A stretch of 64,000 nucleotides of DNA from Sphingobacterium daejeonense. GTDB lineage: Bacteria; Bacteroidota; Bacteroidia; Sphingobacteriales; Sphingobacteriaceae. Position numbers and translations under genes: made by a program. The stretch covers positions 2,542,001 to 2,606,000 of the forward strand of contig NZ_LR590470.1 of NCBI RefSeq assembly GCF_901472535.1. The letters run 5' to 3'. Positions within the stretch are counted from its first letter, which is position 1, and the number at the start of each line of letters is the position of its first letter. Below are positions 1-9,448 of the stretch, one piece after another. The notes under the pieces are model-generated. The model saw nothing but the letters and a program-made list of their open reading frames with translations. It was not told the origin of the DNA and ran no database searches.

Positions 1-1376
1 TCTGTCAAGTTAGAACCAAGGTGAGTAACAATTTTCACCTTATTTCCCAAAGCTGATTTCATGCCATCCACCAAAGACATGGTGTTTGCCAACTCAGCAC
101 TTACACTCCATGTTCCCGGCATATTGGCTCCAGTATTTGCCAATGGACCAATAACAGCTACTGTTCCCTGTTCTTTTAAAGGTAAAGTTTGATTATCATT
201 TTTTAAGAGAACAAATGATTTACCAGCAGCTTCTCTTGCTAGTTTTAAGTGTTCTGGAGTTAATATCTCATTTTTGGCGCGTTCGTCACTGCAATATTTA
301 AATGGATCGTCAAATAAACCAAGTCTGTATTTAGCTTCAAGAACATACCTACATGCTCTGTCTATTTCTTCTAGAGTTACTTTTCCTTCATCCAAGGATT
401 TTTTTAATGTCGTCAGAAAGCCTTCACCAACCATGTCCATATCGACACCCGCTTTTAAGGAGAGTTCAGATACTTTCTGAAGGTCACCTAGGCCATGATC
501 AATCAATTCATTGACAGCAGTATAATCTGTTACAACTAAACCATTAAATTTCCAATCATCCCTTAAAAGATCTGTCAGAAGCCAATGATTTGCCGTGGCA
601 GGGATGCCATTAATATCATTGAAAGAAGTCATTATGGACAATGCACCTGCATCTAAAGCTGCTTTATAAGGTGGAAGATATTCATTGTACATTCTATGTA
701 GGCTCATATCCGTGGTATGATAATCCCTACCTGCTTCTGCAGCACCATATAAGGCAAAATGTTTTACGCAAGCCATTAAGGTGTTGTTCTTGCTTAAATC
801 ATCGCCTTGATAACCAATAACCATTTCTCGAGCAATTCTGGCGCTGAGGTAAGTGTCTTCTCCCGAACCTTCAGATATTCTTCCCCACCTTGCATCTCTG
901 GAGATGTCAACCATAGGAGAGAAGGTCCAGTTCAGTCCATCCGCAGATGCTTCAATTGCAGCTACTCTTGCTGTTTTCTGGATCAATGGCATATCCCAGG
1001 TAGCAGCCAGTCCTAATGGAATCGGAAAAATAGTTTTATATCCATGGATAACGTCCATTCCAAATATAATCGGAATCTTTAACCTTGAATTATTAACTGC
1101 TAATTCTTGAGCTTTTCTGATTTTGGAAGGCGTGGTCATACTGAATATCCCACCGATATTTCCAGCTTTTATTTTTGACTCAACATCTGTTGACACAACT
1201 GATCCTGTGGTAGCTTCACCCGCAGTGACCAGATTCAACTGACCAATTTTTTCTTCTACAGTCATTTTACTCATTAAGTCATTGATGAATTGATTCATCT
1301 TCTGATTTTCTTGAGCATGACCTAAATTACTGCTTATTACTGCTGCTATGCAGAGTATATTTTTTAATAATTTCAT
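1..1376 (-). CDS. bglX: GH3 family beta-glucosidase (BglX-like), 3' end beyond window
   Basis: The frame stays open from an ATG at 1376 to the window edge, about 458 residues, so the C-terminal part is missing. The N-terminus MKLLKNILCIAAVISS is a Sec signal peptide, followed by the GH3 N-terminal TIM barrel. Recognisable family motifs are GMDVIHGYKTIFP, the SEGSGEDTYLSARI stretch and VKHFALYGAAEAGRDYH. The nucleophile region VVTDYTAVNEL carries the expected Asp. The (alpha/beta) sandwich domain begins around FVLLKNDNQTLPL. It is a periplasmic exo-acting glucosidase releasing glucose from oligosaccharides. It lies 20 bp downstream of two GH144-type genes and a SusC/D pair on the same strand, so it is the last visible enzyme of a polysaccharide locus. 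GH3 enzymes in such loci commonly cut beta-1,2-linked glucobiose, but linkage cannot be read from sequence alone. I see no frameshift in the visible part. Confidence 0.93.
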   Translation of the reverse strand, partial: MKLLKNILCIAAVISSNLGHAQENQKMNQFINDLMSKMTVEEKIGQLNLVTAGEATTGSVVSTDVESKIKAGNIGGIFSMTTPSKIRKAQELAVNNSRLKIPIIFGMDVIHGYKTIFPIPLGLAATWDMPLIQKTARVAAIEASADGLNWTFSPMVDISRDARWGRISEGSGEDTYLSARIAREMVIGYQGDDLSKNNTLMACVKHFALYGAAEAGRDYHTTDMSLHRMYNEYLPPYKAALDAGALSIMTSFNDINGIPATANHWLLTDLLRDDWKFNGLVVTDYTAVNELIDHGLGDLQKVSELSLKAGVDMDMVGEGFLTTLKKSLDEGKVTLEEIDRACRYVLEAKYRLGLFDDPFKYCSDERAKNEILTPEHLKLAREAAGKSFVLLKNDNQTLPLKEQGTVAVIGPLANTGANMPGTWSVSAELANTMSLVDGMKSALGNKVKIVTHLGSNLT

Positions 1377-1395
1377 TTATGATCAATTTTAACTC

Positions 1396-2767
1396 TTATT
1401 TCAAATTGGGGCTTTGAAATCCTAATTTTTTGAGACCATCTTGAATTTCTGGAGCTTGCATAAAAAGGTTCCAAATCAACCCTGACCTGTAGTTTTCCAT
1501 CATGACAACAATAGGACCTTGGTCTATTGCCAAATAACGCTGAGGATACCAATTTTCTGTTTCACTGAAAGCATCATAAAATCCATATTTTCCCCATACT
1601 TTGTCTCCCAAATGATTAAATAGATACCTTGCAAATGAAAGGCTTTCCTTTGGTGTATAAGGGATGGATGATAATGCAGCTGTTGGGCTAATTACAGATT
1701 TGTCATTGTCGGGGTGATGTGCATCATAACCCGTGATGGAATATGAAGCAGTAAGCCCCCAAGCTTTATCAGCTCCATAGCCTTTAAATTTTCTTGGGTT
1801 ATCCTCTGCATAGGCAATATTAATCCTCGCATGATTTTCAACTACTTGACCATAATCAACATATTGATCTTTTAATCCTATTGGATTTAATCCCAAGAAG
1901 GAATAATGAGCCCAAAATAATGGACCAACTTGGCCTTCTTTGGCATTATGCTTTGATCCCGATTGGGATTTCGAATTTTTTTAGATCTGATTTTATCTTA
2001 CCATTTCTTGCCCATCCTTGATTGTATACTGCTGTATCAATAGGGTGAGTAGGTGAAGATGCTGCTAAAACATAGGTAATCAAACATTCATCATACCCTT
2101 GAATAGGGTGGTTCATACCAAAATCATGGGTTGGACTCCAATGCCAAAGTAATACGTTCTTTCCATTGGTGTAATGATTCCAATCAATTCCTTTCCACAA
2201 TTCATCTGCTTTTTTGGCAACTTCTTTCTGGGTTTCTGAACCATTTTTAAAATATTCTCTTACAACAATTAAAGATTGAGTAAGGAATGCTGTTTCTACT
2301 AAATCACCGCCATTGTCCTTGTCGCTGAATGCTTTGACCTTTCCAGTATCTCCAAAATACCAGTGTGACCAAGCACCTTTAAATCGAGGTATTTTAGCTA
2401 AGTAATCCATGATATGGTTCAGTCTCTCCTCACCTTCTTTCTTAGTAATATAGCCTCTCTCCATGCCGACTACCAATCCCATGATTCCGAATCCGCTACC
2501 ACCTGTAGTCACGACATTTTGGTCATTTTGTGGGTATTCTCCGTCAATATGGATTCTTTCCCTAGCAAGTCCCGATGTTGGTTCTGCGCCTTCCCAAAAA
2601 TATTGGAAGGTTTGTTGCTGAATTTTATTCATCAGGGAGTCATTGGAAAGTGATATGCTGTCAGCTGAGATGCTGTCTTTCTTGTTTTCTGTTTTTTGGG
2701 TGTTCTGACAGGCTTGAAGACCTGCCACGCTTAATAATAAACCGATAGTTAGTGTACGTATTTTCAT
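1396..2767 (-). CDS. GH144-type glucoamylase-like lipoprotein (frameshifted copy)
   Basis: This is a lipoprotein with lipobox LLSVAGLQAC, then the PF10091 'glycoamylase' (alpha/alpha)6 domain, now placed with CAZy GH144 endo-beta-1,2-glucanases. Motifs shared with the upstream paralogue at 2774-4405 include QTFQYFWEGAEPTSGLARER, TGGSGFGIMGLVVG, SHWYFGDTGK, LLWHWSPTHDFGMN and, near the C-terminus, YLAIDQGPIVVMMENYRSGLIWN. The frame breaks at about 1947-1960: the N-terminal part stops after EIPIGIKA, while the next frame carries HNAKEGQVGPLFWAHYSFLG, exactly where the paralogue continues. A single indel restores a protein of about 457 residues. It lacks the N-terminal Ig-like domain of its neighbour. 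Spacing is 6 bp from the upstream gene, so they are co-transcribed. Probable role: cleavage of beta-1,2-glucan at the outer membrane surface. The substrate is inferred from family and neighbours. Confidence 0.88.
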
Positions 2768-2773
2768 TTTATA

Positions 2774-4405
2774 TTATATATGGGGTGAAGTAAAGCCGAG
2801 TTTTTTTAATCCATTTTTAATTTCTGGGCTTTTCATTAGCAGATTCCAAATCAATTGGCTTCTATGATTTTCAATGGCAATAATTATTGGTCCTTGATCA
2901 ATTGCAATATAGCTTTCTGCAAACCATGGCTCATGTAAGGAAAAGCCATCTTTGAATCCATATTTCCCCCAAAGTTTGTCTCCTAATTTATAATAGAAAA
3001 ATTCCAGTGCCTCTTTTGATTCTTTAGGAGTAAAAGCCATGGACGATAATGCAGCAGTTGGCGCAATAACGCCTATGTCATTATTCGGGGATTGAGCACC
3101 ATATCCATTTGGTATATCACCTGCAGTAAGTCCCCAATTATTATTGCCATATCCATAGTACCCTTTTGGATTTGATATACAATAAGCTCTATTGATAAGT
3201 GTCTGGTTCTTTACTTGCAATTCATAATCTGCATAAGCATCTTTTAATCCTGTAGGATTTATTCCCAAGAAACTATATTGCGCGGTAAACAAAGGGCCAC
3301 CATTATCAGGTCCCAATGGTAGAACATAATTAAAGAAGCTCTTTCCATTTTTTATGCTACCATTTTTGGCCCAGCCTTCATCATAAACAGATTTTTCAAT
3401 AGCATGATTTGCTGCACCTGCCGCCAGAACATAAGTTATCAATGATTCATTCCAACCTTGGATTTTAAGATTCATATCCCACGCATGGCTAGGGCTCCAA
3501 TGCCAGTAAAGTGCTTTTTGGCCATTTTGGAAGAAACTCCATTCGACGGCATTGAAAAGATTATTGATATCAGTACTTAGATTCGGGTCTTGATAATATT
3601 CCCTTGCGGCAATTAATCCTTGGAACAAAAGTGAAGTTTCCACTAGGTCGGCACCATTGTCCTTTTCACTGAATGGCTGTGTTTTACCAGTCCCACCATT
3701 ATACCAATGTGAAAAAGCACCATGATACTTGTCTGCGGATTTCAGAAAGGCGACTATTTTTTTTGTTCGCTCCAAGCCTTCATTTTTGCTGATAAAGTTT
3801 CGATTTGCACCAACAATTATTGCCATTATCCCGAATCCCGTTCCTCCAATAGTTACGGTTTCATTAGAAGTACTTCTTTCCCGGATCATTCCGGAAGTGG
3901 GATGAGCAAAATCCCAGAAATAGGCAAATGTCTGTTTTTGAACCAGGGTTAAAAGCTCATCTTCAGATATCCTCTTGAATTTGTCAGATTGGTCAATTGC
4001 GGTGTTAAAGGGGAAATTATATTGCATTTTTAAAGTACTATTAGAAGTACTTTTCAAGGTGTTTTTTACTAATATCTCATATTTTGATAAGGGAGATAAA
4101 TTAGCATTAGGCTTGATTGTTATTTTCTTTCCAGCATCAATTAATTTTATTTTAGCAGGAATTGTAGATTTATCAGCATTCAATATTTGAATGTTGTTAG
4201 CAAGATCTTGATCTGCAATCGTTTCATCAAAAGTTATTATAAATTCAGGTGCCAACTCTATTCCTTTGGGATTAGCTGTAAGTGTATTATTTCCAATTGC
4301 AACTGAATTTACAGCAAATCCATCATTAGGAGTAGGAGAAGGGTCATTGGATTTGGAACATCCCAAAAACAGTAAACTTATAATAAAAATGAAAGAGATC
4401 TTCAT
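2774..4405 (-). CDS. GH144-type glucoamylase-like lipoprotein with N-terminal Ig-like domain
   Basis: This is an intact 543-residue lipoprotein (signal MKISFIFIISLLFLGC). Residues about 35-135 form a Big_5-like Ig domain, with the pattern ITFDETIADQDLANNIQI and a closing strand KYEILVKN. Residues about 145-540 form the PF10091/GH144 catalytic barrel with QTFAYFWDFAHPTSGMIRER, TIGGTGFGIMAIIVG, ALYWHWSPSHAWDMN and YIAIDQGPIIIAIENHRSQ. It is the longer, probably older, member of a tandem pair with 1396-2767, and follows susD at a distance of about 64 bp. The Ig-like domain probably spaces the enzyme away from the outer membrane. Characterised GH144 enzymes are endo-beta-1,2-glucanases; that specificity is inferred here, not seen. 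Start chosen at the ATG preceding the lipoprotein signal. Confidence 0.92.
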   Translation of the reverse strand: MKISFIFIISLLFLGCSKSNDPSPTPNDGFAVNSVAIGNNTLTANPKGIELAPEFIITFDETIADQDLANNIQILNADKSTIPAKIKLIDAGKKITIKPNANLSPLSKYEILVKNTLKSTSNSTLKMQYNFPFNTAIDQSDKFKRISEDELLTLVQKQTFAYFWDFAHPTSGMIRERSTSNETVTIGGTGFGIMAIIVGANRNFISKNEGLERTKKIVAFLKSADKYHGAFSHWYNGGTGKTQPFSEKDNGADLVETSLLFQGLIAAREYYQDPNLSTDINNLFNAVEWSFFQNGQKALYWHWSPSHAWDMNLKIQGWNESLITYVLAAGAANHAIEKSVYDEGWAKNGSIKNGKSFFNYVLPLGPDNGGPLFTAQYSFLGINPTGLKDAYADYELQVKNQTLINRAYCISNPKGYYGYGNNNWGLTAGDIPNGYGAQSPNNDIGVIAPTAALSSMAFTPKESKEALEFFYYKLGDKLWGKYGFKDGFSLHEPWFAESYIAIDQGPIIIAIENHRSQLIWNLLMKSPEIKNGLKKLGFTSPHI

Positions 4406-4468
4406 GTGTTCAAATTTTCTTATTGAAAAGGGAAGACCAGAAGATCTTCCCTCTAATTGTATGAAAAA

Positions 4469-5896
4469 TTACCAGCCAGTATTTTGAATCATATCAGGCG
4501 TTTGAATAATCTGATTATCTGGAATTGGGAACAGATAATGTTTTGATTGAAACGGTTTTCCTGCGGCTTTCATTGCAGCTTCAGCCTGCTTTGTTCTTAC
4601 CAGGTCAAACCAACGGTCATGCTCCATAGCTAATTCTAATCGGCGTTCTTTCCAGATCGCTTGTCTAATTGCTGCTTGCCCAGATGCAGTTGAATTTGGC
4701 AATTTTACTCTGGATCTAATTGCGTTCAGCGCTGTAAGTGCTTCAGCTGTATTTCCGAGTTCATTCGCAGCCTCTGCTTTAATTAGGTAAACTTCACCTA
4801 AACGTAGATATCTAAGGTTTTTATCTGTATCATTGGCTCCACCATTTGCAGATGAATAGGCTTTCTCATTGTACATTTCATTTTCTGTATTTCCAATTTC
4901 TCTGCCATCATACATGGTTTCATTTCTGAAAATAATGGTTGCATCTCTTCTGATAGCATCATTTTCTGCATTAAATGCATTCAATAGATTTTCCGAAGGG
5001 GTATTAAATCCCCAACCAATACCAGCGGCACCTCCACGAGGCCCTTGTGTTTGAGAATATTGCTGAATACCATGTGCAATAGAAGAACCCCTTGCTTGTA
5101 CCTCAAAGATTGATTCAGATCCATTTTCACCTGCCAATCGCCATATTTTCTCATAATTTGGTTCAAGTGCATATTCACCTGAACTAATTACTGCCTGCGC
5201 CATATCATAGGCTTGTTGCCATTCACCTTGATAAAGATGAACTTTTGCCAATAAACCTTGTGCCGCACCTTTTGTAGCACGACCTAAATCTTTTGCAGCG
5301 TACTCGGATTTTTCAGGCAGATTATCAATCGCGTATTTAAGGTCAGCTTCAATGTAATCATATACTTCACTTGCCGGAACTCTTTTGATTAAATCTTGTT
5401 CTTGAATAGGGATGTCACCCCAACCTCTAACCAACCAAAAAATAATTGAGAGCTCTCAGAAATCTTGCTTCCGCTATATATCTGTTCTTTAAATTCTCAT
5501 CAGTCAGACCATATTCTTCAGTGAATTGAATTGAATTCGTTGCACGACCGATTGATTTATACCATTGTTCCCACATGGAAGCAAAAGAACTTGCTGTAGA
5601 AGTAAAGGTTAAATTGTCAAGAATGTCCTTATCAGTTCCAGTATCGGTAGGTGAGGAACCTTTATCCGAATTGTCAGAAATGATTTCTGTGATTCCCATA
5701 TAAGCAAATCCATAATTCCAGTCAGTGAACATTCCATATACCCCCATTCACCAAAAACCTCTGGTGAAAAATTCTGTTCACTATCTTCTGCTTCAATAAT
5801 TTCTCTAGATGGAACATCTAAAAAATCTTTTGAACAACCAGTTATCATAAAACCAGCTGCCATAAGAAGTGCTATATTTATATTTTTAAATTTCAT
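4469..5896 (-). CDS. susD: SusD/RagB family glycan-binding lipoprotein (two frameshifts)
   Basis: Three overlapping frames reconstruct one SusD-family protein of about 475 residues. The start has lipobox AAGFMITGC followed by SKDFLDVPS, the classic SusD opening. The first shift is near 5743, where EVFGEWGYMEC should continue as GVYGMFTDWNYGFAYMGITE. The second is near 5433, where RFLRALNYF should run on into LVRGWGDIPI. The C-terminal half has the tetratricopeptide-like RagB/SusD features, such as GAAQGLLAKVHLYQGEW, YLRLGEVYLIKAEAANELG and WKERRLELAMEHDRWFDLVR, and ends in QNTGW. It is the surface-exposed lid that hands glycans to the SusC pore encoded immediately upstream (20 bp apart). Both genes share the frameshift problem, so loss of function is not implied. 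Confidence 0.93.
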
Positions 5897-5915
5897 GTTA
5901 TTTCGTAATTAAAGA

Positions 5916-8900
5916 TTAAAACTGCACATTGATACCAAATAGGAAATTTCTTGTTGTTGGATAAGCCGAAAGCTCGATTCCCGAAGTCGCAGCTGGATTT
6001 CCATCACTTGCTATTTCAGGAGAAAACCCAGTGTATTTGGTGAACATAAATGGGTTTGAGCAGTAACATATAATCTCATATTGGATGTAGAGTTATACAG
6101 TTTTTTGAAAGTATAGCCCAATGTGATATTATTGATCCTGAAATAATTACCAGACTCTAGATAATAACTAGATGCATAAGAATCTCTGTCTGCACCTGGA
6201 TTTGTATTAGATTTATTATCTGATGTCCATCGGTTGTTAAAGGTATCCTCGGTAATGTTTTCACCACCATTAATCCTAGTTCCTTTTAACGCATTATAGA
6301 TTTTATTGCCCGCAACACCATAACCTGATAAAGAGAAGTCAATCGCTTTATAATTGATTCCAATATTCACACCATATGTAGACGTCGGCATATACGATCC
6401 AAAGAATACTTTATCTCTGTTGTCAATCACACCATCGCCATTTTGATCTTTATATTTTAAATGACCTGGTCTTGGTGAGCCATATTTTACTCCTGATTCA
6501 ATTTCTGCTGTATTTTGCCATACACCATCAGCTTCCCACATCCACCATCCATAGATTGGCTGTCCAGCTTTTATTTGCTTTGTAATTTGTCCATTTGATA
6601 AACTACCACCGATAGCTCCATCATAGGCTGGTTTCACATCAGTCAACTCATTGTGGTTATAGGCATAATTAACACCAATATTGTAGTTGAAATCCTCAGA
6701 AATTGAATTTTTCCAACTTAACACAGCCTCAAAACCATTGTTTCTAACCTTTCCGCCATGGTCATAAAAGTTATTGGCAAAAGCAGAGTTTAGGATAGGC
6801 TGTACATTCATTAATACATTGGTATTTAATTTATTGTAATAATCGAATGAACCTGATAATTTTCTGTCAAACATCTCAAAGTCTAATCCGACACCTGTTT
6901 CGTGAGTTTTTTCCCAAGTTAGGGGTAATGCTGGGCTACCAAAAGCTGCACCTAATACTAGGTCTTGCCCAGGTCCAAATACATAATTGTAGTTTGAACT
7001 TCCATCAGCAGTCAATAATTGGGAAACATTTAATGGGATGTCTTGATTTCCTAAAATACCCCAATTGGCTCTTAATTTCAAGAAGTTCAAAACAGTGTTA
7101 TTTTTCAAGAAATCTTCATTAGAGATTGTCCAACCAGCACCAAATGACGGGAATATATCGAAATAATCGCCAGTCGCTTTGAACACACTTGAACCATCTC
7201 TACGAACAGTTGCTGTTAAATAGTATGTACTGTTATAGTTGTATTGAACTCTTCCAAAAACAGAAGAAAGAGCGGTTGGCGTGTTATAAGTTTGATTTAA
7301 AACTTTGTTATAATCAGCCGAAGCCATGTTTAGATTCCAATATTGTTCTTGTACAGGTACATCATAGCCTGTTCCTGAAATATTATTTGAAATATTGAAT
7401 TTTTCCATGGAGAAACCAGCCACAGCATTGATTTGATGACCATTAAAATTTTTGTCAAAAGTCAAGAATGTTTCCCATTGCCATCTAAAGTTTTCCGATT
7501 TGCTGTAATTCAAACTATTGTTGGCATAAGAAACAGCGTCTGGGTTGTCGGTTTTTAATTTTTGGAATTCTTGTTCAGTACGTAGAGGGTTTCCATTCAA
7601 CCACGCATCTTTGATATCTGAAAATGTTCTACCGTTTGTAAAAATCTTCGTTGCACCAACTCTAGAATTAATTTTTAAGTAATCCAAAATTTGGTATTCA
7701 CCTTCCATACCTCCCTGTATTCGAGTTGAATTTTGCAATTCGTTTGCTCTATGAATAGCATAAACTGGGTTTCCAATAGAATTCAAGTTTCCTGAAGCTT
7801 CATTTGGGCCGGTTTGATAACCTGCAATACCAGTGGTAGTGTTGTAAATTGAAGTTCCATATCTTCCATTATCGAACATTACCGGTGCCAAAGCGTTTGG
7901 CGGTATGCATCATTAAAAGAACTAAACGGTTTTGGAGTTGATTTATTAAAGGATAAGTTTAAGGTTTGTGTAAACTTCAATTTGTTATCCAAAAATTTAT
8001 AGGTATTGTTATTTCTAATTGTATTTCTTACGAATTTAGAACCATCTATGATACCATTTTCGGTAAAATTATTCGCGCTTAAGAAATAATCAACTACTTC
8101 GGACCCACCTGAAATATTAATGGTATTGTTGTACACAGTTCCATTTTGCAATATTTCATCAAACCAATTGGTATTATAATTTTGTTGAGCTTTTAATTGA
8201 GTTCCTCTTCCAATACCCGCTATATTTTCGTTGTAATATTGAATATATTGAGAAGCATCAGCCATATTAACCTTGTTCAGCATTTTTTTCATTCCTGCAT
8301 TATGCTTCATAACTGATTTTTACGGATCCGGCTTTACCTTTTTTTGGTAGTAACCATAATTACCCCATTTGCGGCACGGATACCATAAATAGATGCTGAA
8401 GAAGCATCTTTTAATACGTCAATGGATTCAATATCAGAAGGATTAATACTATTAAGGTTATCCATTGGGAAACCATCTACGATATACAATGGATTTCTAC
8501 CTCCTAGAGCAGTTCCAAGACCACGAATATTTACTTGTGGTGTAGAGCCGGGGGCTTCAGAAGCAGTAATGTTTAATCCAGCTACTTTACCTTGGATAGA
8601 CTGCATCGCAGACATAGCTGGTTGTTTCACAATTTCAGCCGCTTTCACACTACCAATTGCTCCGGTAAGATCGACTTTCTTCGCAGTACCATACCCGACC
8701 ACAACTACTTCTTCAAGTGCTAAGTTTTCATCGTCTAAGAAAATATTGATTTGAGCTTTCTCACCAACGACGACAGATTGGGATACATATCCTACAAAAG
8801 AGAATACGAGCGAATCAGTAGGAGCAGCCTCTAGGCTAAAACGGCCTGCCTCATCCGTTTGTGTTCCTGCTGATTGACCGCTGATCGTAACGGAAACGCC

Positions 8901-9017
8901 AGGCAATGCCATCATGCTCTGACTATCCTTTACCGTACCAGTGACGGTCTTGTTTTGTCCATAAAGCCAGGTCAAGCTTAGTAGGAAAACAAAGGTCAGT
9001 GTAAATAACTTCCTCAT
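5916..9017 (-). CDS. susC: SusC/RagA family TonB-dependent outer-membrane transporter (multiple frameshifts)
   Basis: This reconstructed TonB-dependent receptor has about 1033 residues. It has a signal peptide (MRKLFTLTFVFLLSLTWLYG), a carboxypeptidase-D-like regulatory domain (about 24-105), the SusC signature EEVVVVGYGTAKKVDLTGAI, a plug domain ending in SSASIYGIRAANGVIMVTTK, and a long beta-barrel ending in NFLFGINVQF. At least four indels split it. Near 8339 an A7 run replaces the expected A6 after MVTT. A second lies near 8305 and a third near 7885. Near 6048 an A3 run replaces A4, which turns the expected AQNPFMFTKYTGF into AQTHLCS. The annotated stop at 5916 is the one reached after correcting the last shift. 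It is the energy-coupled importer of the locus, partnered with SusD just downstream and probably activated by the regulator encoded upstream at 9449-12315. Confidence 0.94.
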
Positions 9018-9448
9018 ATAACAAATGGTTTAATTGAGTAAAAATGTTTAGTTAAGTAAAAAAAAGTGTTTATTCACTTAACAAATATGTGATGTATTGG
9101 TTTGGAATCGAAATTTTTCATATCTACATTACTACTACATGAAAATTTTACTTGCTCAATGTGATATTAAGTAAATATTAAAGTATTGAATAATAAATCA
9201 TTAAAAAATTTATATTCCTTACAACTTCAAATACTAAGTGTATGATTTACACATATTATATTTCGATGGATTGATGTAGTTTTGTAGTAGTAAGAAGTAA
9301 AAAAATATATGAATTTTTTGAATTTACTATCAGTAAGAAGGAGGATTTTTAGCAAAAAACAACACAAAAAGCTTAAAATTTTTAGCAATGTAAGTAACCG
9401 GTCAAGTTATAGGATTGACCATATCTTCACACATTAAAAAATATAAGC
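9018..9448 (-). promoter_or_regulatory. 431-bp intergenic upstream of susC
   Basis: No coding potential is visible in this AT-rich stretch between the end of the regulator gene and the susC start. It should contain the susC promoter. The closest -7-like element is CATATTTG on the minus strand around 9082-9089, one mismatch from TAnnTTTG, which is not convincing alone. A small inverted repeat (GGTCAA at 9400-9405 with TTGACC at 9415-9420) sits about 30 bp past the end of the regulator gene without a T-run. It could be a weak terminator or a protein-binding site. Confidence 0.4.

Noticed and set aside
807..1110. Plus-strand open frames opposite the GH3 gene
   Set aside because: Shadows of a clear glycosidase reading on the minus strand; no domain or start signal.
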